From Vibrio sp. Y2-5 (GTDB taxonomy: Bacteria; Pseudomonadota; Gammaproteobacteria; Enterobacterales; Vibrionaceae), in NCBI RefSeq assembly GCF_014596725.1, contig NZ_JACVEG010000010.1:84137-148136 (forward strand): a stretch of DNA of 64,000 bases. The letters run 5' to 3'. Below the pieces are notes generated by a model. It had not been told where the DNA came from, searched no databases, and saw nothing but the letters and a program-made list of their open reading frames with translations. How positions within the stretch are numbered: the stretch's first letter is position 1; every line of letters begins with the position of its first letter. Both the position numbers and the translations under genes were made by a program. Of this stretch, positions 33,991-43,392 are shown one piece after another.

Positions 33991-35028
33991 CTAAGACTTT
34001 GTATCTTGTTGAAGTTTAATCAGCGCTTGAGCGAGCTCCTCAGATGGTGTGCCATGCAGAAGCGGCAACAACACCATTCTTAGCTTTGGTAGCATGACTA
34101 AGTCGGCAAACAGCTGATTAAACAGAGTCTGGTTACCTGTTTGCGCCAGTCTTAGCAGGAACAGTTCTGCTCGGGTATTTAAGTTCAAAACGTCCCACGC
34201 TCTGCCAGCAATCGCAATCAGAACTTCAGGATGGCTTAAGCGTGGGCTTGCTAAGATAGCATCAACAATTTTGCTCAGTCGTTTTTCATCTGAACCTGAA
34301 AGTGCACGAGTTAATGCCGACAATAAGAACAGATCGGGCTCTTGGCTTGTTATTTCTGCCTGCGCAAATTCTTCAAGACGATCAGCCAGTTTCGCTGGCA
34401 ATTTCGTATGCTCAAGAGCACCCAACAGTGCATAAAGAGGTTGCGTGGGTAAGTGGGAAATCGCCTTACGCACCATAGGTCCGTTTTGTTCTTGGCTTAA
34501 GCGTGCACAGACATCGGTAATACCTTGCAGACCGACCGTTTGCCAGTTGTTCCAACCAAGACCGCCAGAGAAATAGTGCTGTGCGTGCTCGTAATACTGG
34601 CTGCAAGGCATGTCTAGTTCAGAACGAATTTGGCTGTGGAAGACCGCCATTTTGTCTTCAGATGGTTTAAAGGTGTAGGGATTGTTTGCCAGTTTTTCCT
34701 GTTGCTCTTCGGTAAGCTCTTTGTTCAGACGAGTCCCCATAGCTTCAACCACGTACTTAATGAATTGCCCAACATCCGTTTGTTGCAACAATCCTCGTTC
34801 GTCTAAAGCAAATTTCAGAAACCAAATCCAAGGTTGTTTGGTTTCATTCCAGTACGCAATAGCAAGGTGAGCGGTACGCTTTACAGGATATGGATAAGCT
34901 TGATGTCCCTGTTCTACGTGCGAAAATTGGTCGTTATCGATCGGCTGAATACGTCGGCCAAGGTCGAAGATTTGATATTGGCAGCCACTGTTTTTTAGCA
35001 GCGTTGTCAGAGTTTGAATATTGTCCAT
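33991..35028 (-). CDS. DUF3549 family protein
   Basis: A 345-aa soluble protein without signal peptide or membrane span, starting MDNIQTLTTLLKNSGCQYQIFDLGRRIQPI. The segment IAYWNETKQPWIWFLKFALDERG and a helical C-terminal half match DUF3549, a gammaproteobacterial family of unknown function. It is paired with DUF3301 (8-bp gap) and divergent from yqcC-truC. No catalytic motif is recognisable. Confidence 0.86.
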   Translation of the reverse strand: MDNIQTLTTLLKNSGCQYQIFDLGRRIQPIDNDQFSHVEQGHQAYPYPVKRTAHLAIAYWNETKQPWIWFLKFALDERGLLQQTDVGQFIKYVVEAMGTRLNKELTEEQQEKLANNPYTFKPSEDKMAVFHSQIRSELDMPCSQYYEHAQHYFSGGLGWNNWQTVGLQGITDVCARLSQEQNGPMVRKAISHLPTQPLYALLGALEHTKLPAKLADRLEEFAQAEITSQEPDLFLLSALTRALSGSDEKRLSKIVDAILASPRLSHPEVLIAIAGRAWDVLNLNTRAELFLLRLAQTGNQTLFNQLFADLVMLPKLRMVLLPLLHGTPSEELAQALIKLQQDTKS

Positions 35029-35137
35029 GGGAGCAAAATGTTCCTACTTTTCTTTGGGGCAAGTAACCCTTCTTTCCCCAATAAATGGTACTCTATGGCC
35101 CTTTTTCAAGGTGTACGACCAATAAACTTGGTGAATC

Positions 35138-35452
35138 ATGACAATTAACACAAAACTGGCGCAAGCTTTGGAGCAGTTAGAAGCTGAAATGCGCCAATGT
35201 GAAGTATGGCAGTCAACGCCTCCGAGCTTGGAAGCGATGCAAAGTGTTGAGCCATTTTCCATCGATACGCTCACCCCTCATGAATGGCTTCAATGGGTAT
35301 TTATCCCAACAATGCAGAGGTTACTTGATGAAGAGCAAGCGATTCCAAGAGGGTTTGAGTTGTCACCTTATTTTGACGAAGTCTGGAAGCATCAAGAAGA
35401 GTTTCAGGCTGTTTTGTTGGTGGTAAATCATATCGATAGGGTATGTCAGTAA
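35138..35452 (+). CDS. yqcC: YqcC family protein
   Basis: A 104-aa protein: KLAQALEQLEAEMRQCEVWQ, PFSIDTLTPHEWLQWVFIPTMQRLLD and LPRG-like IPRGFELSPYFDE, matching E. coli YqcC (DUF446). In E. coli it also directly precedes truC. The stop overlaps the truC ATG by 1 nt (TAATG), so they are coupled. Function unknown, possibly linked to TruC. Confidence 0.92.
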   Translation: MTINTKLAQALEQLEAEMRQCEVWQSTPPSLEAMQSVEPFSIDTLTPHEWLQWVFIPTMQRLLDEEQAIPRGFELSPYFDEVWKHQEEFQAVLLVVNHIDRVCQ

Positions 35453-36177
35453 TGTTGGAAATTATCTACCAAGATGAGTATTTGGTGGCGGTAAACAAAC
35501 CTGCCGGAATGCTGGTGCATCGTTCATGGCTGGACAAGCATGAGACTCAGTTTGTGATGCAAACATTGCGAGACCAAATTGGTCAGCACGTTTTTCCTTT
35601 GCATCGTTTAGACCGACCAACGTCCGGTGTGTTGGTTTTTGCACTGTCGAGCGAAATTGCTTCCAATGTTATGCCTATGTTTGCCAACCATGAAATGGTA
35701 AAAACTTATCATGCAATCGTGCGTGGTTGGATTGAAGAGGGTGATGTGCTGGATTATCCGCTCAAAGAAGAGCTGGATAAAATTGCCGATAAGTTTGCCA
35801 AGCAAGATAAAGAAGCACAGTCCGCAGTGACCGAGTACCAACCACTCGCCAAAATGGAAGTGCCGTTTTCAACTGGTAAATTTCCAACCACTCGCTACTG
35901 TTTAGTTGAAATGAAACCTAAGACTGGGCGTAAGCATCAGTTACGTCGTCATATGGCGCATCTTCGTCATCCAATCGTTGGTGATACCACACATGGTGAT
36001 GGCAAGCACAACCGCTTGTATCGTGAAGAGTACGATTGTCATCGCTTAATGTTGCACGCCAGCGAACTGCGTTTTGTGCATCCATACACCAAGCAAGAGT
36101 TGGTATTAAAGGCTTCTTTTGATGAAAGCTGGCAAAAATTGTTTGCTGAGTTTGAGTGGAACAATCCCCAGCCTTAA
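35452..36177 (+). CDS. truC: tRNA pseudouridine(65) synthase TruC
   Basis: Makes pseudouridine at position 65 of certain tRNAs. The start at 35452 (MLEIIYQDEYLVAVNKPAGMLVHRSWLD) matches the E. coli start; a start three codons earlier is in frame. 241 aa. Catalytic Asp lies in FPLHRLDRPTSGVL near 51-64; KPKTGRKHQLRRHMAHLRHPIVGD near 155-180 is the second family signature. RluA-type fold. Confidence 0.95.
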   Translation: MLEIIYQDEYLVAVNKPAGMLVHRSWLDKHETQFVMQTLRDQIGQHVFPLHRLDRPTSGVLVFALSSEIASNVMPMFANHEMVKTYHAIVRGWIEEGDVLDYPLKEELDKIADKFAKQDKEAQSAVTEYQPLAKMEVPFSTGKFPTTRYCLVEMKPKTGRKHQLRRHMAHLRHPIVGDTTHGDGKHNRLYREEYDCHRLMLHASELRFVHPYTKQELVLKASFDESWQKLFAEFEWNNPQP

Positions 36178-36198
36178 ATACTGGTCTTATACAAAACA

Positions 36199-36225
36199 AA
36201 AAGCCTTCTCTGTGAGAAGGCTTTT
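36199..36225. terminator. Bidirectional terminator between truC and dxs
   Basis: AAAAGCCTTCTC (36199-36210), loop TGT, GAGAAGGCTTTT (36214-36225); A- and T-flanks serve both convergent genes. Confidence 0.9.
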
Positions 36226-36247
36226 TAGTAGCAACAACCTTATTGGA

Positions 36248-38113
36248 TTACTTGTTCAAATAAGATTCTACGGCAGCTTTTATACCCGCAGCGTCTAAAC
36301 CAAGTTCGGCATGCATCTCTTCCTGAGTTCCTTGAGCAATGAACTGATCAGGAAGACCAAGATTCAGCACTGGCTTGATGATTTTTTCTTTCATCATAAA
36401 CTCAACAACGCCTGCACCTGCACCACCTGCAACCACGTTCTCTTCCAGTGTCACTATAATATCGTGGCTCGCTGAAAGTTCTTTGATTAGTGCTTCATCT
36501 AATGGTTTGACGAATCGCATGTCAGCCACGGTTGCATTCAAATCTTCAGCCGCTTCCAGTGCGTAAGGAAGGAGAGAACCGAAGCTTAAAATAGCCACTT
36601 TTTCGCCTTGACGCATCATGCGACCTTTACCGATTTCAAGCGCAGTAAACTCTTGCTCGATTTCAACACCCATACCGTTGCCACGTGGGTAACGAACAGC
36701 ACTCGGGCCTTGATGTTGATGACCGGTATACAGCATTTGACGACATTCGTTTTCATCTGCCGGAGCCATGATCGTCATGTTCGGGATACAACGCATAAAG
36801 CTTAAATCGAACGCACCTTGGTGAGTTTGACCATCAGCACCGACAAGCCCTGCACGGTCGATAGCAAACATCACAGGGAGATTCATAATTGCGATGTCGT
36901 GAATCAACTGATCGTAACCACGTTGCAGGAAGGTTGAGTAAATCGCCACAATCGGGTTGTATTTAGCGATAGCCATACCTGTTGCTAACGTCACTGCATG
37001 TTGCTCAGCAATCGCCACGTCGAAGTATTGAGATGGGTACTCTTTCGAGAAACGAACCATGCCAGATCCTTCACGCATAGCAGGTGTGATTGCCATCAGT
37101 TTTGGATCTTGCGCTGCCATATCACACAGGAAATCACCGAAGATCTTCGAGTAGGTCGGTTTGGTACTTGAACTCTTTGGCAGGCTGTTATGGCTAGGAT
37201 CAAACTTCGGCACGCCATGGTAACCAATCGGATCTTTTTCCGCTGGTTCATAGCCTTTACCTTTCTTGGTCATAATATGAAGGAACTGCGGGCCTTTAAG
37301 CTCACGCATGTTCTTCAGTGTTTTGACCAGTTCAATAACATCATGGCCGTCAACAGGACCAATATAGTTAAAGCCCAACTCTTCGAATAAAGTCCCAGGA
37401 ACAACCATACCTTTCAGGTGTTCTTCGGTACGGCGAACCAACTCTTTGATTGGCGGGATGCCAGAGAGAACCTTCTTGCCGCCTTCACGAATCGAGGTAT
37501 ATAAACTGCCAGAAAGCACCTGAGCAAGATGGTTGTTCAGTGCGCCAACGTTCTCTGAAATCGACATTTCATTGTCGTTGAGAATAACCAGCATATCTGG
37601 GTGAACGTCACCAGCGTGGTTCATGGCTTCAAATGCCATACCGGCGGTAATCGCACCGTCACCAATCACGCTGACTACTTTACGATCTGCGCCTTCTTTG
37701 CCAGCACAAATAGCCATGCCCAAAGCGGCACTGATAGAAGTTGAGGAGTGACCGACAGACAAGGTGTCGTATTCACTCTCTTCGCGCCACGGGAAAGGAT
37801 GAAGGCCATCTTTTTGGCGAATCGTAGGCATTTGCTCACGACGACCGGTCAGGATTTTATGCGGGTAAGCTTGATGACCCACATCCCAAATCAATTGATC
37901 AAATGGCGTGTTGTAGACGTAGTGAATCGCCACTGTCAGTTCAACAGTGCCTAAGCCAGAAGCTAGGTGTCCGCTTGATTGACTAACAGAGTTAAGCAGA
38001 TACGTTCTAAGTTCTTCACAAAGCTTTGGCAGAATGTTTTTAGGCAGACTGCGTAATTCGTCTGGCGTATTCGCCAGAGCCAGTGTTGGATATTTTGAAA
38101 TATCAAGAGTCAT
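36248..38113 (-). CDS. dxs: 1-deoxy-D-xylulose-5-phosphate synthase
   Basis: First enzyme of the MEP isoprenoid pathway: pyruvate + glyceraldehyde-3-phosphate to DXP, using thiamine pyrophosphate. 621 aa (E. coli 620). It has DVGHQAYPHKILTGR near 75, the TPP motif GDGAITAGMAFEAMNHAG near 150-167 with NDNEMSIS, and the transketolase central domain with FDVAIAEQHAVTLATGMA near 365-382 and DRAGLVGADGQTHQG. It is the last gene of the xseB-ispA-dxs run. Confidence 0.98.
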   Translation of the reverse strand: MTLDISKYPTLALANTPDELRSLPKNILPKLCEELRTYLLNSVSQSSGHLASGLGTVELTVAIHYVYNTPFDQLIWDVGHQAYPHKILTGRREQMPTIRQKDGLHPFPWREESEYDTLSVGHSSTSISAALGMAICAGKEGADRKVVSVIGDGAITAGMAFEAMNHAGDVHPDMLVILNDNEMSISENVGALNNHLAQVLSGSLYTSIREGGKKVLSGIPPIKELVRRTEEHLKGMVVPGTLFEELGFNYIGPVDGHDVIELVKTLKNMRELKGPQFLHIMTKKGKGYEPAEKDPIGYHGVPKFDPSHNSLPKSSSTKPTYSKIFGDFLCDMAAQDPKLMAITPAMREGSGMVRFSKEYPSQYFDVAIAEQHAVTLATGMAIAKYNPIVAIYSTFLQRGYDQLIHDIAIMNLPVMFAIDRAGLVGADGQTHQGAFDLSFMRCIPNMTIMAPADENECRQMLYTGHQHQGPSAVRYPRGNGMGVEIEQEFTALEIGKGRMMRQGEKVAILSFGSLLPYALEAAEDLNATVADMRFVKPLDEALIKELSASHDIIVTLEENVVAGGAGAGVVEFMMKEKIIKPVLNLGLPDQFIAQGTQEEMHAELGLDAAGIKAAVESYLNK

Positions 38114-38133
38114 AATTATGCGCGCTTATAGTG

Positions 38134-39018
38134 TTAATTTTTGCGCTCGATGACGTATCGGGCGAACTCTTCAAGACATTCTGTATTGTAGGGAATAGCT
38201 TCAAGTGCTTGAAGTGCTTCCTGTAACAGAGTTTGGGCTTTATTTATCGCTCCGTCCAATCCTAATAGAGCTGGGTACGTACTTTTGTTGAGCTGTTGAT
38301 CTGAACCTTGAGGTTTACCCAAAGTTTCGGTATCACCGATGACATCCAAAATGTCGTCTTGTACTTGAAATGCGAGGCCAACGGCATCGGCATATTTATC
38401 AAGCTGTGGCAGAACTTGTAAGCCCTTCTCACCTGCAGATAAAGCCCCTAAACGAATCGCACTGCGCATAAGTGCGCCAGTTTTATTGCGATGGATTGTT
38501 TCGAGCTCTTGCAACGGAATAAGACGATTCTCTGCGCCAAGATCGAGTGCTTGTCCTAAACACATACCTTGTGCGCCGGAAGCTTCAGCAAGTACCTGAA
38601 CCATTTTAATACGATTGGATTCGCCTTCTTCGGACAGAGTACCTTCGGCCAGAATGGTAAATGCTAAGGTTTGCAGAGCGTCGCCGGTGAGAATTGCTGT
38701 CGCTTCATCGAACTTAATATGACACGTCGGCTTACCACGACGTAGCTCATCGTCATCCATTGCTGGTAAATCGTCATGGATCAGTGAATACGCGTGGATA
38801 CACTCCACAGCCGAAGCTGGGGTATCCATAGCTTCAATAGAGCACCCTAACATTTGACCTGTAATATAGACCAAATAGGGGCGAGCACGTTTTCCACCCA
38901 GCAGTAAGCCATAACGCATTGCTTCGATTAGCGCTAAGTCTTGGTTTGGCAGACGGTTTAACCAGTGGTCTAGCTGCTCATTATTTCGTTGTTGATAAGA
39001 GGTTAGAGCCTCAATCAT
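38134..39018 (-). CDS. ispA: (2E,6E)-farnesyl diphosphate synthase
   Basis: Condenses IPP with DMAPP/GPP to FPP. 294 aa (E. coli 299). Both Asp-rich motifs are present: DDLPAMDDDELRRGKPT near 83-99 and DDILDVIGD near 223. GGKRARPYLVY is near 37-47. It lies 20 bp upstream of dxs, so isoprenoid precursor and prenyl-chain synthesis are co-expressed. Confidence 0.97.
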   Translation of the reverse strand: MIEALTSYQQRNNEQLDHWLNRLPNQDLALIEAMRYGLLLGGKRARPYLVYITGQMLGCSIEAMDTPASAVECIHAYSLIHDDLPAMDDDELRRGKPTCHIKFDEATAILTGDALQTLAFTILAEGTLSEEGESNRIKMVQVLAEASGAQGMCLGQALDLGAENRLIPLQELETIHRNKTGALMRSAIRLGALSAGEKGLQVLPQLDKYADAVGLAFQVQDDILDVIGDTETLGKPQGSDQQLNKSTYPALLGLDGAINKAQTLLQEALQALEAIPYNTECLEEFARYVIERKN

Positions 39019-39117
39019 AGGACACTCTTAAAACGTTTCGTTCAGTCTCTAGGCGCATTATCAATGAGAGACAACAACGACTAAAGACGATAAATAATTA
39101 AGAACAATAAATATCAG

Positions 39118-39360
39118 TTATTCAGGTAATTCGTTAAATTCACTGAGTGGCGCATCATCTGTGTTACTTAGCAGAATGCTAACACGTTGTTCCGCTTCAT
39201 CCAGTTTACTTTGACCTGAGCGAGCAAGAGCGATACCACGTTCGAATTTTTTCAGTGCATCGTCTAGTGTTAAATCACCATTTTCTAGCTGCTCGACCAC
39301 TTGATCTAACTCTTCAATGGTCGCCTCGAAAGACATGTTTTCTGGTTTTTTACTCGCCAT
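39118..39360 (-). CDS. xseB: Exodeoxyribonuclease VII small subunit
   Basis: Small subunit of ExoVII, which degrades single-stranded DNA. The ATG at 39360 gives 80 aa (E. coli 80), starting MASKKPENMSFEATIEELDQVVEQLENGDLTLDDALKKFERGIALA, the family signature; an in-frame start nine codons earlier is less likely. It forms a coiled-coil hairpin that binds XseA. First of xseB-ispA-dxs, the standard order. XseA is elsewhere. Confidence 0.95.
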   Translation of the reverse strand: MASKKPENMSFEATIEELDQVVEQLENGDLTLDDALKKFERGIALARSGQSKLDEAEQRVSILLSNTDDAPLSEFNELPE

Positions 39361-39710
39361 AATATTGTTGCCTTGGGAAAGATGCACGAAAGTTACCTTA
39401 GCCTGTGTTGATGGTCAAATTTAACCAACTAATTTTGTCAGAATTACGGAGGTTTTTAGTCGATATCGATAACGAATATGAAAATTCGTAATGGCGAGTG
39501 ATTTGTAATTAATGAGCATTTTGTTCAATCTCTGAATACCGAAGGTGCATATTGGCACGCTTTAAGTATAAACTGGATGTTGGCGTAAATGAGGGGCGAG
39601 TAACCTTTCGTCAATTTTCTATTTAAGAATTTGATTCTCTTGTCGATAAGAGAATAACTGAGAGTCGTTCGGCTCTAACCAATGCGAACATATTGTCTGA
39701 GGAGTGCTTC
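39361..39710 (+). promoter_or_regulatory. xseB-pomA intergenic region with possible flagellar promoter and 5' hairpin
   Basis: 350 bp with no gene. TTAAGTAT (39562-39569), 12 bp, GGCGTAAA (39582-39589) is a partial match to the FliA (sigma-28) promoter TAAAGTTT-N11-GCCGATAA, which would suit a late motility gene. Downstream, ATTCTCTT (39634-39641) pairs with AAGAGAAT (39648-39655) around a 6-nt loop in the expected 5' untranslated region. Both are readable but unproven. Confidence 0.4.
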
Positions 39711-40475
39711 GTGGATTTAGCAACGCTGATAGGTCTGATTGGTGGCTTAGCTTTCGTAGTTATGGCGATGGTTTTAGGTGGAAGCCTATCGATGTTCGTT
39801 GATGTTACCTCAATTCTTATTGTTGTTGGTGGTTCAACGTTCGTTGTTTTGATGAAGTTTACCATGGGACAATTCTTCGGAGCCGCTAAAATTGCTGGTA
39901 AGGCGTTTATGTTTAAAGCGGACGAGCCAGAAGATTTGATCGCGAAAATCGTAGAGATGGCTGACGCAGCACGTAAAGGTGGTTTCCTCGCTTTGGAAGA
40001 GATGGAAATCAGCAACAGCTTTATGCAAAAGGGCATTGATTTATTGGTTGATGGTCATGATGCGGATGTGGTTCGCGCAACACTACAAAAAGACATCGCC
40101 TTAACAGATGAGCGACACGAATTTGGTTCGGGAGTGTTCCGAGCATTTGGTGATGTAGCACCAGCAATGGGGATGATTGGTACGCTTGTTGGTCTGGTGG
40201 CGATGTTGTCGAACATGGATGACCCGAAAGCTATCGGCCCTGCAATGGCGGTGGCACTTTTAACTACGTTATACGGTGCCGTACTTGCGAACATGGTGTT
40301 CTTCCCAATTGCAGACAAATTATCACTTCGTCGTGAACAAGAAACATTAAATCGCCGTCTGATTATGGATGGTGTATTGGCAATTCAAGATGGTCAAAAC
40401 CCACGTGTGATTGACAGCTACTTGAAGAACTACCTCAACGAGGGCAAACGAGCTCTTGATATTGATAGTGAATAA
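39711..40475 (+). CDS. pomA: Polar flagellar sodium-driven stator protein PomA
   Basis: Forms the Na+ channel stator with PomB. The start is GTG at 39711 (MDLATLIGLIGGLAFVVMAMVLGG...), with TGAGGAG upstream; a TTG six codons earlier is in frame but does not match PomA. 254 aa (V. alginolyticus PomA 253). Four membrane segments; the cytoplasmic loop (~60-150) carries the charged residues that contact FliG; the third and fourth spans include DVAPAMGMIGTLVGLVAMLSNMDDPKAIGPAMAVALLTTLYGAVLANMVFFPIADKL as in MotA/PomA. Ends in YLNEGKRALDIDSE. Confidence 0.96.
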   Translation: MDLATLIGLIGGLAFVVMAMVLGGSLSMFVDVTSILIVVGGSTFVVLMKFTMGQFFGAAKIAGKAFMFKADEPEDLIAKIVEMADAARKGGFLALEEMEISNSFMQKGIDLLVDGHDADVVRATLQKDIALTDERHEFGSGVFRAFGDVAPAMGMIGTLVGLVAMLSNMDDPKAIGPAMAVALLTTLYGAVLANMVFFPIADKLSLRREQETLNRRLIMDGVLAIQDGQNPRVIDSYLKNYLNEGKRALDIDSE

Positions 40476-40487
40476 CCGGAGCGAATG

Positions 40488-41444
40488 ATGGATGACCAAA
40501 AGTGTAAATGTCCACCTCCGGGGCTTCCCGCATGGTTGGGGACATTTGCTGATCTAATGTCCTTGTTAATGTGCTTCTTCGTATTGCTGCTTTCGTTTTC
40601 GGAAATGGACGTACTGAAGTTCAAGCAGATTGCCGGTTCGATGAAATTTGCTTTTGGTGTGCAAAACCGTCTGGAAGTAAAGGACATACCTAAAGGTACT
40701 AGCATCATTGCACAGGAATTCCGTCCGGGGCGTCCTGAGCCTACGCCTATCGATGTGATTATGCAGCAAACCATAGACATCACGCAGCAGACGTTAGAGT
40801 TCCACGAAGGGGACGAAGACCGTGCTGGTGGTACTATGCGTGAAGCTGGTGATATGACAGGTGGTCAGTCCCCAGAAACATCGACCGAAGACAATCAAAA
40901 TACCGAGTCAGAATCTCAACAACAGCAATCACAGGCAACCTCTGAATCAACAGAGACCTTAATGGAAACCATTAAGAACGCGTTGCAGCGTGAAATTGAG
41001 CAAGGTGCTATCGAAGTGGATAATCTTGGTCAACAAATTGTTATTCGTATTCGGGAGAAAGGTGCTTTCCCTGAAGGTTCTGCCTTTTTACAACCTAAGT
41101 TCCGCCCGCTGGTTCGTCAGATAGCGGATCTGGTCAAAGATGTTCCGGGTATTATTCGAGTTTCAGGTCATACTGATAACCAAAGAGTTGATTCTGAATT
41201 GTATCGTTCAAACTGGGATCTTTCTTCTCAACGTGCGGTTTCTGTCGCTCAAGAGATGGAATCAGTACGCGGCTTCTCGCATCAACGCTTACGTGTTCGT
41301 GGTATGGCCGATACCGAGCCTTTGGGACCCAATGATACTGCTGCTCAACGTTCCCGTAACCGACGTGTGGAAATCAGTATTATGCAGGGTGAACCGAAGT
41401 ACAGTGATGAGATTCCATCAGCGCAAGCCGGTTCTATTCAATAG
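40488..41444 (+). CDS. pomB: Polar flagellar sodium-driven stator protein PomB
   Basis: Partner of PomA. The ATG at 40488 is preferred over an adjacent ATG at 40485, as GGAG is then 6 nt upstream. 318 aa. One N-terminal membrane span with the ion-binding Asp22 in TFADLMSLLMCFFVLLLSFSEMD. A Gln/Ser/Glu-rich linker (~125-165) follows, then an OmpA-like peptidoglycan-binding domain with GHTDNQRVDSELYRSNWDLSSQRA and NRRVEISI. It follows pomA by 12 bp. Confidence 0.96.
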   Translation: MDDQKCKCPPPGLPAWLGTFADLMSLLMCFFVLLLSFSEMDVLKFKQIAGSMKFAFGVQNRLEVKDIPKGTSIIAQEFRPGRPEPTPIDVIMQQTIDITQQTLEFHEGDEDRAGGTMREAGDMTGGQSPETSTEDNQNTESESQQQQSQATSESTETLMETIKNALQREIEQGAIEVDNLGQQIVIRIREKGAFPEGSAFLQPKFRPLVRQIADLVKDVPGIIRVSGHTDNQRVDSELYRSNWDLSSQRAVSVAQEMESVRGFSHQRLRVRGMADTEPLGPNDTAAQRSRNRRVEISIMQGEPKYSDEIPSAQAGSIQ

Positions 41445-41465
41445 CTAAGCGGCGGAATTATGGTT

Positions 41466-41493
41466 AAAGGCAAGCTTCAGGCTTGCCTTTTTC
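41466..41493 (+). terminator. Intrinsic terminator after pomB
   Basis: AAAGGCAAGC (41466-41475), loop TTCAG, GCTTGCCTTT (41481-41490) then TTC. Confidence 0.88.
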
Positions 41494-41651
41494 TTTGGCG
41501 TGCTTTTATCGTTGCGCCATTATCGTGTATAATCTCGCCCCCTTAGTGATACCCACTCTGGCCGTCGATGAAATTAGCGTTATTGCTGAGTTCAGAGATG
41601 TAGCTAAGTACAAGCTACTATTACGTTAATACTTTAATTGCGAAGACACTT

Positions 41652-43100
41652 ATGAAATTTATTGTTAAGCCCCATCCAGAAATCTTTGTTAAAAGTGAGT
41701 CGGTGCGTAAGCGCTTCACGAAAATTCTTGAGTCTAATATTCGCAATATCGTTAAGAGCCGTACGACAGGCGTTGCTGTATTCAACCGTCGTGATCACAT
41801 TGAAGTGACCTCTGAAAGTGACCGATTCTTTAACGAAACGCTGGAAATTTTGACCAGAACACCGGGTATTCAACAAGTTCTGGAAGTTAAGCAGTCAGAG
41901 TTCAAAGATCTTCACGACATTTACGAGCAAGTGCTTGAAACGAGCCGTCATCTGATTGAAAACAAGACCTTCGTGGTTCGCGCTAAGCGTCGTGGTAAGC
42001 ACGATTTCTCTTCAATCGAGCTTGAGCGTTACGTTGGTGGCGGTTTAAACCAAGCGGTTGAAAGCGCGAAGGTTAAACTTACCAATCCTGATGTGACGAT
42101 TAACGTTGAAGTTAACGATGAGTTGCTTAACCAAATTATCAAACGTTACAAAGGGTTAGGTGGATTTCCTCTGGGAACTCAAGAAGATGTACTAAGCCTG
42201 ATTTCGGGTGGGTTTGACTCAGGTGTTTCAAGCTACCTACACATTAAGCGTGGTTCAAAAGTTCATTACTGTTTCTTCAATTTGGGCGGCCCTGCTCACG
42301 AGATTGGTGTTAAGCAAGTAGCCCATTTCTTGTGGAACAAATATGGCTCCTCTGCCAAGGTACGTTTCATCTCTGTAGATTTTGAACCTGTGGTTGCGGA
42401 AATTCTTGAAAAGGTAGATGACGGCCAAATGGGCGTTATCCTCAAGCGTATGTTTATGCGTGCCGCTGGTAAGGTCGCAGAAAAATTCAATATTGAAGCT
42501 TTGGTTACAGGTGAAGCATTAGGTCAGGTATCAAGCCAGACACTGACTAACCTGCGCCATATCGATGGTGTGACGGATACTCTGATTCTTCGTCCTTTGA
42601 TTAACTGGGATAAAGAAGACATCATCACGCTAGCTCGTGAAATCGGCACTGAAGACTTCGCGAAAACAATGCCTGAATACTGTGGCGTCATTTCGAAGAG
42701 CCCAACTGTGAAAGCGGTGAAAGCGAAACTTGAAGCGGAAGAAGCGAAATTTGATTTCTCTATTCTGGATAAAGTGGTGTACGACGCGCGCGTAATGGAT
42801 ATCCGTGACATTGAGAAAGAGAGCCAAGAGCAAGCACCTGAAGTTGAGCAAGTCGCAGCCGTTCAGGAACACGCTATAGTGCTTGATATTCGCAGTGCAG
42901 ATGAACAAGAAGATAAGCCGCTAGAGATTGATGGTGTGGAAGTGAAGCACATTCCTTTCTTCAAACTAGCTACTCAGTTTGGCGATCTTGATCAGTCTAA
43001 GACTTACTTATTGTATTGTGAACGTGGCGTGATGAGCCGTTTACAAGCACTGTACTTGCAAGAGCAAGGCTTCAAGAACGTGAAAGTTTATCGCCCATAA
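41652..43100 (+). CDS. thiI: tRNA 4-thiouridine synthase ThiI (sulfurtransferase with rhodanese domain)
   Basis: Makes s4U8 in tRNA and passes sulphur to the thiamine thiazole. 482 aa, the E. coli length. N-terminal ferredoxin-like and THUMP domains (~1-165), the PP-loop motif SGGFDSGVSSY near 181, and a C-terminal rhodanese domain (~405-482) with Cys456 in YCERGV, the same number as the E. coli persulphide cysteine. The fused rhodanese marks the gammaproteobacterial form. A TATAAT at 41528-41533 is a likely -10; the -35 is weak. Confidence 0.97.
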   Translation: MKFIVKPHPEIFVKSESVRKRFTKILESNIRNIVKSRTTGVAVFNRRDHIEVTSESDRFFNETLEILTRTPGIQQVLEVKQSEFKDLHDIYEQVLETSRHLIENKTFVVRAKRRGKHDFSSIELERYVGGGLNQAVESAKVKLTNPDVTINVEVNDELLNQIIKRYKGLGGFPLGTQEDVLSLISGGFDSGVSSYLHIKRGSKVHYCFFNLGGPAHEIGVKQVAHFLWNKYGSSAKVRFISVDFEPVVAEILEKVDDGQMGVILKRMFMRAAGKVAEKFNIEALVTGEALGQVSSQTLTNLRHIDGVTDTLILRPLINWDKEDIITLAREIGTEDFAKTMPEYCGVISKSPTVKAVKAKLEAEEAKFDFSILDKVVYDARVMDIRDIEKESQEQAPEVEQVAAVQEHAIVLDIRSADEQEDKPLEIDGVEVKHIPFFKLATQFGDLDQSKTYLLYCERGVMSRLQALYLQEQGFKNVKVYRP

Positions 43101-43129
43101 GCGTGAACTGAAGATTCCAAATAGATAAG

Positions 43130-43162
43130 ACGCAACTTGTTGATTCAGGTTGCGTTTTTTTA
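43130..43162 (+). terminator. Intrinsic terminator after thiI
   Basis: ACGCAAC (43130-43136), 12-nt loop, GTTGCGT (43149-43155), followed by a run of T. Confidence 0.78.
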
Positions 43163-43180
43163 TGTCAGATATTCAGGCAT

Positions 43181-43385
43181 AAAAAAACACCGCCAATAGG
43201 CGGTGCTAAAAATTTGACAGACAGGTCAAAAATAAATACAGGAAGTATATGTTTTGTAGCAGGGGATAACTGCACAAAACAGGTGGTAGAATTCTACCTA
43301 ACTCGAAAATCGAGTATGCAAACACAACATCGTAATAATAAAGCCAATTGATTCAGGAGAATCAAGCCGTTCAGGCTCATATTAC
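43181..43385 (-). ncRNA. gcvB: Small regulatory RNA GcvB
   Basis: About 205 nt, the E. coli GcvB length (206), and divergent from gcvA as in enterics. On the minus strand it contains the R1-type seed GATGTTGTGTTTGC, then an AGGTAGAATTCTACCACCT-like hairpin, ACTTCCTGTA, CTGTCTGTC, and TAGCACCGCC + GGCGGTG + TTTTTTT as terminator (stem 43188-43194 / 43199-43205). The R1, ACTTCCTGTA and terminator blocks match my memory of E. coli GcvB closely. With Hfq, GcvB silences many amino-acid and peptide transporter mRNAs. The 5' end is set from the promoter and is good to a few nt. Confidence 0.92.
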
Positions 43386-43392
43386 GGGATGA

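Noticed and set aside
39551..39566. Possible sigma-54 promoter (TTGGCAC) upstream of pomA
   Set aside because: The GC element at -12 (TTGCA/T) is missing at the required spacing.
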